A DNA stretch of 64,000 nt, from the NCBI GenBank assembly GCA_013399895.1, contig VXBA01000672.1, positions 64,184 through 128,183 on the forward strand, in the 5' to 3' direction. The notes beneath the pieces are model-generated. The model did not search any database. It saw only the letters and a list, made by a program, of their open reading frames with translations, and had not been told where the DNA came from. A program made the translations under genes and the position numbers. Positions 46,891-59,200 of the stretch are shown one piece after another; the stretch's first letter is position 1, and each line of letters opens with the position of its first letter. The DNA comes from Serilophus lunatus (lineage: Eukaryota; Chordata; Aves; Passeriformes; Eurylaimidae).

Positions 46891-49800
46891 TTGTGTCTAG
46901 ATGCAATTAGGGACTCATGATTAGGCAAATACGTAACAAATAGTTACTTGTTAAACTCCAATGCCTCACAGTATTGAATCAATAAATATACAGCATATAC
47001 AGATGAAGAGATGGAAGTAAAACAATAGCTTTGGTTTAGGTAAAAGAATAATAACTTGGCCATTCAGTAGAGATAGGTCATCTTGTTCAGATAAATTTCA
47101 AGCAAAACATACTTTTGATCAGTGTTTTTTTAAGTGTCATCTGGACATGGATTTATTTCATTTTTGGGGGGTAACCCTGAATATTGAAAACAAGGGTAGT
47201 ATAACTCAGATCATATGTACAATCTTCACTGAAAGTATAACCTGGTCTCCTTTCTTTTTTTCTGACTAAAGCCAAACACTTTTATTCATTTAATATTAGA
47301 ATATACTGAATGATGTTCACTTTGTTTTTTGTTTGCTTTTGCTTTCATTTTCCCTCTAAAGTTCTCTTGTTTAAGAAGACTTGTACAATAAGCATTTTTA
47401 GTTATGAGCATACTTAAAGTGTACTCTGCTATGACTTTCACTTTGTTTTGGATGTCTGGACTTTTCACTCAAGTCTCTATGTAGAATACTAAAATGAAAG
47501 TGGACTGGAGAAATGGTGCATAGAGAGGAAATAGCTTCTTTTGTATAGAAAGCAAATAGAATATTAATATTCATGATAAAATGTTTCATGTTTCTTATAC
47601 ATATACCTTTACACATGTGTTTATTTTTTAAAAAGCACAATTTATCACCTTGAAAGAAAGTTTTACTGTAGCTTCTGTATCAAGCAATTATTTCATATAT
47701 ATAACAGTTATCTTACCAGGTTTTTTTCTCTGATGGCAGTAGCTTGTAAAGAATATTTAGCATTTATTTAGTGCCTTTGTGCCTCAGTGAACTCAAAAAT
47801 ACATATTCTTTCCAACTAAATTTTCCCTGCCTAAAACCTGTATTTGCATGCAATGTATTTTAAACTCATGCAAGATTTAAAGAGGTTTTTTTTCTCTTTC
47901 TATCCAGGCACACGTAACTTCATTATTTTCCGTGGCATCTACTTCTGGAAGACAAACTTCTCATTTCTCTCTGGAGATTAAGATATGTTACAGTATTTAT
48001 ATGAAACAGTAATAGAGCCAAACTAATTTTACAGGCCTTTGGATTAATTTGATTGGAGTCTTTTTCCTTTCTTGAAGGATTTACATTTGACACAACAGTT
48101 TATGACTCAGATGAAAAAGCACCAAGCCTTGAAGTCTTTCTGAGGTGTGAAAAAATTGCTTGCAGTGCTGTGGGTATATTGTTGAATTGAGTCATGTGCA
48201 TCCATCAGTACAACATAATGCTTGTATGTGCATAACACAAAATATCATGCACTTTGGGTTCACTTGTTTCTTCATGGAGTTAAGTGCTGCAGCCTTTGGT
48301 TTTCTATCTATTATTTTGCATCCTTCATTTTCTTTTCCATTTTTCTTCCCTCTTCTCTTGTTTGAGATCCTGATCTATTTCAATTTTTTAAGTTGTCCAG
48401 AGATTACTCTTAAATATTTTTCTACATAATAAAATACAATGAACACTTCTTTTCAAAGTAATTATCTTCAATTTTATAATTTCAAACTCACTTGAAAAGG
48501 CTCTAGTGCTCCTCAGTTTCTATGGAATTAAAATCATGAGTGAGGTTTCAGTACTCTCTTTCTCCATCCCCAGACTGGAAGTGCTCCAGGTTTTGCTTTT
48601 AACTCTGGCACTCTATTTGAGTGACTACACTGTTTGCTGTCTTTCTTTTTGTTTTATGTCTTCTTCTTACAATATGAGAGTAGTGATGCCGATTTTATCT
48701 AGAAATTGCTCACTGCCCTTCAGTGGTCACACAGTCACACACATGTGAACATTATAAATAGACTTCAAGCCTACACAGTTGTTTCCTTTTTTTTTTTTTT
48801 TTCTTTGACAAACAATACCACATATTAATGTAATTACCTTCATCTTGGCCTACCTCAATAACTGTTATTGCTCAGCAAGGTTAATGTCATGGCCATTTAT
48901 GTCTTCTTGAATGTAATAAATTAAAATCTGTTGTATCATGCTGTCATGTGTTTGAGCTTTTAACCATATTACTTTTTTATTTTTCAAGCTTTTATCGCTA
49001 ATACAGGGCTCTAACCATAGGCAATTCTAGATTCCAAGTCATTGCAGATTTTATATTTACTATAAATGCCATAATTTGTACATTATTATTATTTCCTAAT
49101 GGGAAGATACCAGCTCTATCCATTAATACTGAAATGCCAGAGACAATTGCATTATTCAGAATTTTGTTTATGGGGGGGGGGGAAGGGAGAACAATCCCAT
49201 TTTCTGTTTAATCAAAGAGAAGCTCTCCTGTCATTGACAGAAAGATTGGCAGTTTTGTTGTTTGGTTTTGTTTTTGGTTTTCATGATATACATTAAGGAA
49301 ACAAGAGAGATCTCAAAAGAAAGACAAGAGATAAAATAAGATACATGGACAATGACCAGTAGGGTAAATTATCTGAAAAGATGCAAAACTACACGGAGCA
49401 TACCTGTTTTTACTGCAGAAATTCCCCTTCTCAGGATATGATGGATAAAATAGATATCTTATTGGTGAAGATACCAATAATAAAAAAGTCCCAGTACTCA
49501 AAAGCAAAGCAGGATATGCACAATGTTTGCTCTGTAACTACCATAGTAAACACAGTGGTTTTACCGTGCTACAAACACAAATTTTCTGGAAATATATTTT
49601 TAACTTCAATTTATTTTTAAAATAGGAAATTCTTTAGAGAACAGCTACTTCACCTGTGACCAATTAAAAATAGGGAATAAAAGATATGAAGGGTCTGAGA
49701 CTGTCTCAACTCTTTTGAGTCCCTGGTTCAATTCTACTGGTGCTCCAGAACTTTGGTAGCCTTTTTATACCACTGGAGAAAGAATATAGCAATACTGTAC

Positions 49801-51464
49801 CATGAACTTTCTTATTCTTAAGGTATGTCTCTTCACAGTGAAGATATAAAACTATAGTGCCTCAGAACAATATATATATATGTCAGAAGAGAATTCGCTG
49901 AAGACAGGAAATCCTCTGCCAGCACTTCTTGACTGGGTTATGGTTCATTTGCAGCAGCTGAGTGGCACAATGGGATAATAACAGTATTTGAGAATCTGAA
50001 ACAATCGTTCCCTGAGGTGTTTCCCTCACTGAAATAGCTGAACTGCTATACATTTTATGTATTTCATGATCCATTGTAGCCCTAGAAAACAAAACAAAAA
50101 TATATGGAATAATATTTTTCTATAGATCTCAATAGACCTCAATAGACATTATTTATATTTACTCTACATATAAATTGTTTTTACAAATTTTTATGATACT
50201 TCTTTGTTGCACTTGTTTTGCAAACTATGCTTTCTATAAATAGTTTTTTGAATTCATACTACCTAGCTATAAATGTTCAAGCTTTTGAAGTGACAGTCCT
50301 GATATACAGATAAGAGGCATGGTCTGACATTATATCAATTACATTCTGGAAAGATTAGATTACTACCTGCTCCCCACCCCCATCACCCTGCCCCACCCCA
50401 GGCTTAAGGATGGCTGTATATTTATGCTGATGATCAACAAGATTGTAATGCTGTTCTAGCTTACTTTTAATAGATGTGAATAGATTTACAGTGCTGGTTT
50501 CCCACTTCAATACATCAGCATGCGTGGTAGAAACTCTCTACAGTGGACATTTTTCTTGGATTATTAATATATTGACTGTCACAAACTAACAGAGAGGAAA
50601 ACAAAAAATAAACCCAAACAATTTACAAAGAGCAGAAAAACTATATGAAATGTACAAAAGAACCTTTCATTTTTATTTCTTATTGAGGTTGTTTCTTACA
50701 GTGCTGTATTACACACCTCGGAAGAATACATATAGATACCTAATTTACAGATTCCCAGCCTTGATCAAAAGCTTTATTACATTTAATTAAAAACAAACCA
50801 AAAACCCAACCAAACAAAAAATAAAAACTTTTTTTTTTTTTTCCCCCCCATTCGTTACAGTGGTATGATAGTGATTAGTACTTTTTAAGATTATCTGGAT
50901 ATGGAGACTATCTGAATATATTCGCATTCCTTAAGGTGAATATAAAATAGCTGCAAAGATGTGAAAACTTGTTTTACAGCAACATAAAGCATTTTATTAA
51001 ACACTTTGGCTATTAAAAAGTGAAGCAATCATGGTATTACTTTTGCTTATTTCTATGCATAGCTTTCTATTTGCATTTCTAAAAGCTATCTGTCCTAAAG
51101 CACAGTTCAGAGTTTAGCTGTGATTTATGGCAGCATAAGGGAAAAAACTGCCAGAAGTGATTTTAATCCATTAGCGGAAGCTTTATAAAATTGTAGAATC
51201 ACAAATTATAGATCCCTTTTACCAAGTATAACTTTTTTCTTAAAATTAAATACTAACATGCAGTAGTCATTCTGTTCTTTACTAAAAGTCTAACTTTTAT
51301 TTGTTTACTTTGCAGAATAGCTTTGCTCATTATTATTTAAAGCTGCTAGTGGATATCAAATTAAAGCAATAAGTATCTTATGAATAACATCATTCTAAAA
51401 AAGGAAACACAAAGAGAGGAACTTTTTTAAAATACAGTTGTAATCTCCTGTAGGTTAACCAAGC

Positions 51465-51530
51465 TCTTGAGAGTTGCTGAGCACCCTCAGCTACTGCTGA
51501 AGTCAGTGGGAGCTGTAAGCGCTCATAACC
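51465..51530. repeat. Possible ancient amniote interspersed repeat fragment
   Basis: GAGTTGCTGAGCACCCTCAG, then CTGAAGTCAGTGGGAGCTGT resembles a repeat phrase seen widely in reptile and bird DNA (CTCCCATTGACTTCAATGGGAGCT with GTGCTCAGCACC). It is short and diverged, and I do not name the family. Confidence 0.35.
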
Positions 51531-53869
51531 TCTTTAGCATCCTAGTCCTGAGCACCTTGTACTCTTAACACATCGTATTTGTCTAGGGCTTAAAAGAAGT
51601 CAGCTCCAAGCACCTGTCTACATCGCCTGCTGTGCTGCAATGTAGAAAATTATGAGTGGCCTGTAAAAGAGAGTTTGAGCACTGGAAGCTGTTTAGAGGA
51701 AAGGCATTAGCAATTTAATTCCCCGAGGTATCTTCCAGTGTGTATCCTGCTTTCCACAAGCTGATTCGATGATGCATGTATTAAAGTCAGCAGAAACTGA
51801 TGCCATATTCAGAGGTAAATGATTACACTAGCATGATTTTCCCATGAGGCAGATAAGACATTACAGTAAATGTCACAGCCATGAAACAGGTCTCGCCTTA
51901 TGCTCAAGGGCTCCCCAAAGCAGTTCACTGAGACCTACTCTTGCTCATCCTTTCACCAGGTGCTCCCTGACAGAGGACTGTTGGGAAAGTTCACTTCTGG
52001 TGTAGTGACAACCACCAGGAAAAGGCTCTCCTGTCATGGTAAACATACATCCAGTGACTTATTAGAGGAGAGAGGAAAAATTAAGAAAAGCCTAGGGGCA
52101 GACTGCTAGTAATAGTAATAATTCATATTGCCTGCAGCTTACTTTCTTTCCCTTTTCTGAAGAGGCAGAAGATAATCATCCCAGAGCATCCTACACTACT
52201 TGATCAAGAGAAGCTTATTTAAAACTATTCCTCTACAGGGGAAATAAAATAAATTATTTCTGAGCACAGACTTACCCATTCATCTGAGAGAAATGCAGTA
52301 ACTCTACTGCTTCCAGGGAGACCTTAGATGAAACTAAAGTAAGTAGCTACATAAAATTTCTGGAGCTGTTGTGTATGGCTTTTGCTTACCAGTATTGAAT
52401 ATTACTGTCCCACCTAGATATAGTTCTTCAGTGAAAGTTACAATCCAATTTTTTAGACCTTTTTTCTAAGGTTTACTTGTATTTAGCAATACAAGAATAG
52501 CAAAAAGTCCAGTCATTAGGAGAAAAAATAAAAAAGAATGGACCAATCATGAAGAATTATAATTTTGAATTTTCTGCTTTCTGCCTTTAAAATTTTCTTA
52601 AAAAGCAATAGCTCTTCTTATTAATGCTGATCAAGAATAAAACATAGTTAAAAATTTTCCAGGCAATTTTCTTTAAGATAAAACTATTCTCACTGTTTAT
52701 TTTATTGTTGGACAAGACAAAACGAAAAGCTTTTATATTACAAAAGGAGGTGATTTTGATCAAAAAGGTCTGATTTCTTTTTTGAAGGACTAAAGCCAAA
52801 TAAAAAAATATTTTACTGTGTTTTTGGCTTATGGACATGATATGTTAAAACTAGAAATGAATTTATATTGCATCTGAGATACCTTACTGGGAAGAAATTC
52901 ATCCTTTCATCTTGAACAATTGCATTGCTACAAACAGAAGTCAGTTCTCTATTTTTGTTTATCATTAGATCCAATGGCAACAAAAGTCCAGGTAAGAATT
53001 ATGACATGTATAACAAAGAAATGTGTATGCGTCTCACAAGAAATAATAATAATAAAAAAGAATGAGCTATAGATTTTTTTTTCTCTGACTTTTCTCTAAA
53101 CAAAAAGATTAATACCATGTATTTTCTTTGGATTACTGAGAAAGAGTCCATTCTCTAAATATTGGATAGATGCAGTGTATGTGATATTTGTAATTGCTAT
53201 GAAAATTATGAGTTTCTTTTATTGCTCTATTTAATTCTCTTATACATTCACCTAGTTTCACAATTCTATCTAGATCTTGTAATATTCTTGATTTCAGAAA
53301 ACCCAAAGGTATAATAAAATATAAATGATTTTAATTTCCTTTTGAATAACTTTATTAGTGTTTGAGACAATGTAGTAGTTTTGAAATTTTATGAATCTTC
53401 ACTGATCTTTCCTGTGCTCCACATAGATATTTTGATGAGCTTTTAGTATGCTTTTCAGTCATATGCAATGCATTTTGTACTTTTGAATTTGTTGTCAGAC
53501 TGAAAAATGGTACTCATCTAATTGGTGACATCAGTTGTATAAAGTCATATTGTAGTGAGGTTAAGTTGGGAATTTCACTAAATGTTATTCTTGTTCTATA
53601 TTTATTTTGTATCATGCCTAGGGAAGCAATCAAACAACAAAGTGTGTGATGAAGGTTAATTTACAGTGAGATCACAGAGATTGTATCTCATAGAGGTAAA
53701 ATGTCTGTGCTGACTGTAATTTACAAATCTATATCAGTACAGCAATTAATTAGGATGAGTTCCAAAACAGCAGGAGTATTTTCTCAACTAATAACAATGC
53801 AGCTATGGATGTGTCTTACAAAATGTTAAACTGACATGGACTACATTGGTAATGATTTTCATGGGAAAA

Positions 53870-54430
53870 CAGACAGAGGTGGGTGGAAGCAGGCCGCGCA
53901 GTCTGGGACCCGGGAGGAGAGGGGCCATGCTGCTCCCAGCTCGAACAAAAGCTGAAGAGAGCGAGGACTTCCGTGTTCGGGCACGTTATGCCCTCCAAAT
54001 CTTGCGGCAATCCGATGTCTTCTTCCTGGCCAAGCCGTCTTCTGGTTGGCTGGCGGAGCTGGGCTCCGCCTTCTTTTGGGATCTTCACTGCAGGTAAAAT
54101 GGTGGTTCCCACCAAAATGCCATGTGTCCAGGGTCTGGAGGCTGGCAGCCGCCGTCTGCAGGGCATCCGCTGTCCGAGGGAACCCCCCAAGAGGGGTCCG
54201 AGGGGCCAGTGGGACTGCAGAAGTCGCCTGCGGGCCAGGGAGCTGCCGCCGCCAGCACCGCCAGGACCACATCACAGGTAACGGGGACCCCATGGTCCAG
54301 CAGCGCCAGCTGCCATTCCCCAGCATTGGCCTCTTCCAAGGAGTGGAGCACCACGCGGCTCCGTGCGCTCCACGAGGCACGGGGCTGGATTGGGCAGGAT
54401 CGGCCACTGCTGCACCCACGCTGCTGTGAA
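53870..54430. other. GC- and CpG-rich block of unknown origin
   Basis: The base composition changes sharply near 53880 from AT-rich to strongly GC-rich and back near 54430. Frames of up to 186 codons on the minus strand and 132 on the plus strand overlap one another, which points to composition rather than coding. Potential donor motifs (CAGGTAAAATG at 54090, CAGGTAACGG at 54278) are present. It could be an LTR, a retroviral leader or a CpG-island-like sequence. A 100-N gap starts 80 bp beyond it. Confidence 0.4.
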
Positions 54431-54510
54431 ATGTAATGCTGATAGAATTTTGCTTTCGCTAATGAGTGGAGTCCATGTTGTAGGCAGTTTTAGAGTTATG
54501 CTTTGATTAA

Positions 54511-54610
54511 NNNNNNNNNNNNNNNNNNNNNNNNNNNNNNNNNNNNNNNNNNNNNNNNNNNNNNNNNNNNNNNNNNNNNNNNNNNNNNNNNNNNNNNNNN
54601 NNNNNNNNNN
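54511..54610. other. Assembly gap, 100 N
   Basis: A run of exactly 100 N, the usual placeholder for a gap of unknown size. The right edge lies 7 nt before an LTR start. Confidence 0.98.
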
Positions 54611-55439
54611 AAGGGGATGTACCTATGGAAATAATTTCCCTCCTACCTCAAAGAAATTGTAATAATCCCACCCGCTTTTGTGCCAATTTCGTTATAAAAA
54701 CCTGACCTGTCTGAGGACCCTTTGCGCCTCTGACTTGAAAACCAACCAAGTCACGCGCCCAGCGCTGATTGCCTTTGTTTTATAATAAATTGCTTTTGAA
54801 AATTAAAATAATTGTGGGCCCGTTTCTCACACTGCTGACCACAGCCGTGCTGGGGTCTGGTGCCGGCATTTGCAGCATGTCTCTGCCCGCAAGCTGGGAG
54901 CTGCCACTGCCGGGACTGCAACTCCCACGCCACCCTGCCAGGCTGCCGTGTCCCCGCCGCCGCCTGCGGCCATGCCAGGGTCCGGCAGAGGCACTCACAG
55001 CCCAGTTCCGTGCACCACCTTGTGCAGCTGCCGCTGCACCGCGCGGGACCCAGGCCCCACTGCTGCCCACCGCCGGCGTCCCAGCCCTGCTCTGTCGCCC
55101 CGCCGGCCAGCTGCGAGCACCGCCAACAAAAACGGATAAGCGGCAGGAGTGGCTCCTTGCGCTTTGCACATGATCAGCTGGGACCGGGCAGGGCTTCCCA
55201 CCCGCATGGGGCCGGGGCAAGGGCTGCCCCAGTCCCAGTCCAGCCTTGGGGGAACCGGGGGTGGACAGCTGGGAGCAGCCCCCGCCCTGCCCCCGACCCA
55301 GGAGAGAGCGGGCAGAAGCAGCGGCCCTCCCCTGTCGTCACCCAGCTTGAGGAGAACCTCAGCCCCAGCATGGAGAGAGCCAAGGCTTTCAGCTTTCCTT
55401 CAGGTTTCTGAAAAAAATCCCAGTTTTAAAACAGGGCAA
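54611..55439 (+). mobile_element. ERV LTR and adjoining GC-rich sequence, plus orientation
   Basis: AAGGGGA then TGTACCTATGG repeats, in plus orientation, the polypurine/LTR junction found on the minus strand at 22777. The LTR continues with AATAATCCC, a TATA box GTTATAAAAACC (54693-54699), GAGGACCC and AATAAA (54784-54789). This is the same order as in the 347-bp LTR, so the two are relatives. GTTTCTCACACTGCTGA (54818 on) matches GTTTCTCACAGTCTGCT there; beyond this the sequences part. The following GC-rich 600 bp (54840-55439) could be the rest of a longer LTR or something else. Its open frames on both strands look compositional. Confidence 0.6.
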
Positions 55440-56236
55440 ACATGTGGACCATCCCAAACACCAAACACCCTTCCCTCCCCCTTTTAGCCCCCCAAAAGCC
55501 CCGAGACCCCCCCAGACCCAGAACATGTTGTTTCTGCCACTGCTCAGAGACAGGAGTCCTTTCCCTATATCCCGTGTGGTGCTTCCCTCAGGAGACATTC
55601 CTTCAGGAACTTCTCTAGCATGAGTCTATCCCACCAGAGACAGTTCTTCAGACACTGGTGCCACATGGGCCAATTTTCCACAGGGTGCAGTCCTTCAGAC
55701 ATGTGCTGCTTCAGTGCAGGTCCCTCATGGGATCACAAGTCCTACCAGGAAAATCCTGCCCCGATGTAGGCCCCTCTCCCCATGGGTCAGCAGATCCCTT
55801 CCAGGACCCTGCTCCAACACAGACTTCCCCCAGCCTCTTTTGGGCATCCACCTGCTCCAGTGTGGGCTCTTCCATGGGCTGCAGGTGCATCTCTGCACCC
55901 CTGTGGTCCTCCATGGCCTGAAGGGGCACAGCTGCTCCACCTTGGTCTTCACCGTGGGCTACAGGGGAACCTCAGCTCCCCAGGCATCTGCTGCCCCTCC
56001 TTCTGCACTGACCTTGGTGTCTGCATTGTTGTTCACATGTTCTTACTCTGCTCTTCTTTGGCTCCCATCTTCATTTACCCACAACCTTTTCCTTTCTTCT
56101 TAAATACGTTATCACAGAGGCGTTACGTCATGCCTGATTGGCCTGACCTTGGCCAGTAGTGGACACAGGAGAGACTTCCAACAGCCTTTCAAAGAAGTGT
56201 CCCCTATAGCCAACCCACTAAGGAAACATAGCCACA
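55440..56236 (-). mobile_element. ERVL-type LTR, minus orientation, 3' end missing
   Basis: On the minus strand it starts TGTGGCTATGTTTCCTTAG (56236 down) and has TTGAAAGGCTGTTGGAAGTC and GATAACGTATTTAAGAAG. It then has GCAGACACCAAGGTCAGTGC and the CCCACACTGGAGCAGGTG-type repeats. From GCAGACACC on it is the same family as the LTR at 7179-7998, but here the U3 is kept and the U5 end is lost. Its 3' side runs into the preceding plus-strand element near 55440. Confidence 0.8.
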
Positions 56237-59200
56237 GAAACCCAGAATAGGAGTCCTGTCTTTTGTAATATTATTAAAATAATTAACACTTTCATAAATG
56301 TAATTGTCATATGAAAAGATCTCGGAGCTCGGAGTGATAGCAGCAAAATTACTCAGTCAGTGATTAATTGAAGCTCCAGTTCATAAAAAATGTTCCTTAA
56401 ATTTTAAAGCAGGTCTTATATTGTTGGTGCTTTGTTCTGTAGGAACTTCTAGGTACCTGAACTTATATACTCGGAAGAAATGAGCATTAATCATAATGGT
56501 ATTCTTGTTCTTGCATTTAAGAAGTAGTTCATTCAGACCACTCTGAGACACTGGGGTATAATGAACAAAAAGCATCCAAAAAGCATAGGACCATGCAAGC
56601 CTATATAACTTTCATTAATAACATAAGCAAATACTGCATACTTACTCTTGCTTAATTAATGGGTTAAGTATGCCTGGAATTACTAGCCTTTCACATTTTC
56701 TTTCTGTTAGTTTTCTAACAAGATATAAGAGATGAAAATTTATTACACATCTTATTATGACTGTTTTGCCTTTAGGGAAAAAAGCAATTGCATGCATTTG
56801 ATCAAACTTATCAAGTAGACATGAAAGACACTTTCATTGCACAAGAAAGCTCTATTCCAAAATTAGGCAATTCTAACATTTCTTGTCTTTAAAAGCATCC
56901 AGTATTAACAGAAGAAATGTCCTTCATTCATTTGAAGTCAGCAGAAAGACAGAGTATTCTAGTGGCTTAGTCTACAACTTGCTGAGGGGATAATAGTTCA
57001 ATTCTTTGATGTGATATGGATTGTCTCTGTTATCTGGTGTAAATTGTCTAGACATTTATGAGTAAGTGCTTAATAATGCAGATTTTAGCCTTTGATAACT
57101 ACTTTGGGAATAAGATGTATGACAATTATCTTGTCTCTTCAGTGACACAGTTTCCCCTATCCTTTGACATAAAAGGATGTTGCTCGGTTCAGCCCCTTTC
57201 CCAGCCTTCCTTTGTGGGAATGCACACTGCAAGGTCTATGTAATCCCCACAGGCAGTACCAGGCTGCTCTGCCTTCACTCAGAGATAACTAGAAGTGCTG
57301 CTATTTTTGTATGCGCGATGTTTAAACTCCATCACAGAGAAAGCTTTGCTAGTATCAGCTAGGTACTGCAGTTATTACTTTAAGTAGTTGCTGGAAAGAT
57401 TGATGCATATTGCTGTCTTATGTCTGTCCTCAAAAACCATCCCATCAAATGTATGAGCCACAGTACCTCACATTTTCACAGCCCAACCCTCTTTTTTTTA
57501 ATCAGATGGTCTATACACATATTAATATAAATACATGTGTCTCTGTGTGTGTATCTGTAACAAAATTCCAAAACCTAAAATCAACCTGCAAACTTCATGG
57601 AAAGCGCACTGTTGAAATAAATTCAATAATTCAAAAAAGAAATAAATTCTTTCTTAGGATTAGAGTTATTTACTGAAATACTGTACCATTGTTGTAAATT
57701 CATTAATTTCAGCAGCAAATAATAATTACCTGGCACATTCTCAGAAAAATTATTTCCAGAATATCTGTTTTGCAAAGACATTATCTTCTAATCTGAAATT
57801 CATGTTCATTAGAGAGGAAAAGAGATCAGGAAAAGGAAAACTCAAAATGACAGCGATATGGTTGGCAATTTCACTTGACATCAGTGTTGTGTTATTTACA
57901 AGCTGCTTGTGATCACTGAGATATGAAGTTTTCATCACTGTTCCACAGTGTTGAGTTGGTTTGTCTCACCAGCAGATTTGTATCTGTTCTATTATGCTTT
58001 GACAGAGTCTTTCAACATTTTTTTTTGCTATTACAAGCAAGCTATTTTATTTGTGAAATCCAACAATTTAATAGCTCATTATGATTCAGATTATGACTCC
58101 ATAGTCTTTTTCAGAAGCTGTTGTAACACTTTCACTGTATTTTCCCATGGGAATTGGGTGCTTTGAATTGTAATAGGATCGGAAATTATGAGTACCTCAG
58201 TTTAAACCTCTATGAGAAGGCATATGAGATCAGAATATGTTTAATTTGATTCTTTACAGATGCTTATATGAGAATAATTTTCCTCTCTCAGGAAGTACTT
58301 ATTTATCTCCAAAGATAAAAAGATGTTTAATCAACGTGTAAATTAGCAAATTATTATACTTGTACATCAACTTCACCTTGTATGTCTAAACAGAAACTGA
58401 GTTACAAATTTTTTCTACTCCTGTTCTACATAATGAAGTTTATTAAACCTCAGTATGGTACTAGAAGTGTAGCAACCTTTCCAAAACTATTAGATGTGCA
58501 TCACCGTCTACCTTGATGTAATATTTTCTTCTAAAAATATCTCAGTGAAGGGAATATTATCAGTTAGAATAAATAAATAATCATCATGGCTTCCCTTGCT
58601 TTGACTGCTCAGCAATTCTATCAGACATCAGACATATTGATTAATTCTTAATCTTCAGGCTTATGCTCATATTTATTAATTATTTTTTAAGATCTTAAAT
58701 CTCTGAAAGGCTTTTCTGTTGTTTTCTCCCTTCCCTCCTTCCTATAGGTGCAGTTTACTTCTCAACCTTGCAATAAACATTTTGGAAATTACTAAAGATA
58801 GTTATATTTTGGTAATAACCCTGACAATTGTTTGTGTAATTTTATTTTTTGTGAAAAAACACAAATTAGATACTGAAAAAGGATTAAAAATTACATGGCT
58901 TAATTTATATATCCATTATATAGGCATCTTTGATAGAGAAGTTGCAGCAAGACTTAAATTTGGAGTTGTTTTGTATTGGTATAATTTCATTGATGCTGGT
59001 TGGACTTAAATGTTACAAATATTACTAATGTTTCTCAAAAGTAAGAATATTAAATTTCAAAGCTAATATATCTTATGATAATTGGAATTAATAAAAATAA
59101 ATCCACTTCAATGAAGTTTTGGTGAAATTAAGGTATTTGGTGATGTCCTTCATTCTTATAGTACTGCAATTCTGGATTCTTGTGATAGGAGTGAAGGTTG

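Larger units (their letters stand above)
43633..53869. other. Long AT-rich stretch, essentially feature-free
   Basis: About 10 kb with no recognisable gene or young transposon. It includes simple repeats: (AAAT)n near 46255-46274, a TTTTG/TTGG tract at 46845-46890, a T run near 48788, G11 at 49172-49182, and T14C7 at 50829-50849. A possible ancient repeat lies near 51465. The low transposon content suggests old, undisturbed sequence. Confidence 0.5.

Noticed and set aside
53859..54436. Frames up to 186 codons in the GC-rich block
   Set aside because: Long frames exist in several phases on both strands and none shows a recognisable domain.
54769..55487. Frames of 112-183 codons downstream of the plus-strand LTR
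   Set aside because: Mutually overlapping, proline/alanine-rich, no retroviral or cellular motif; treated as composition artefacts.
58719..59009. 96-codon frame with a hydrophobic segment and a pyrimidine-AG tract near its start
   Set aside because: The composition is what AT-rich DNA gives by chance; no motif, no donor site and no neighbouring exon were found.
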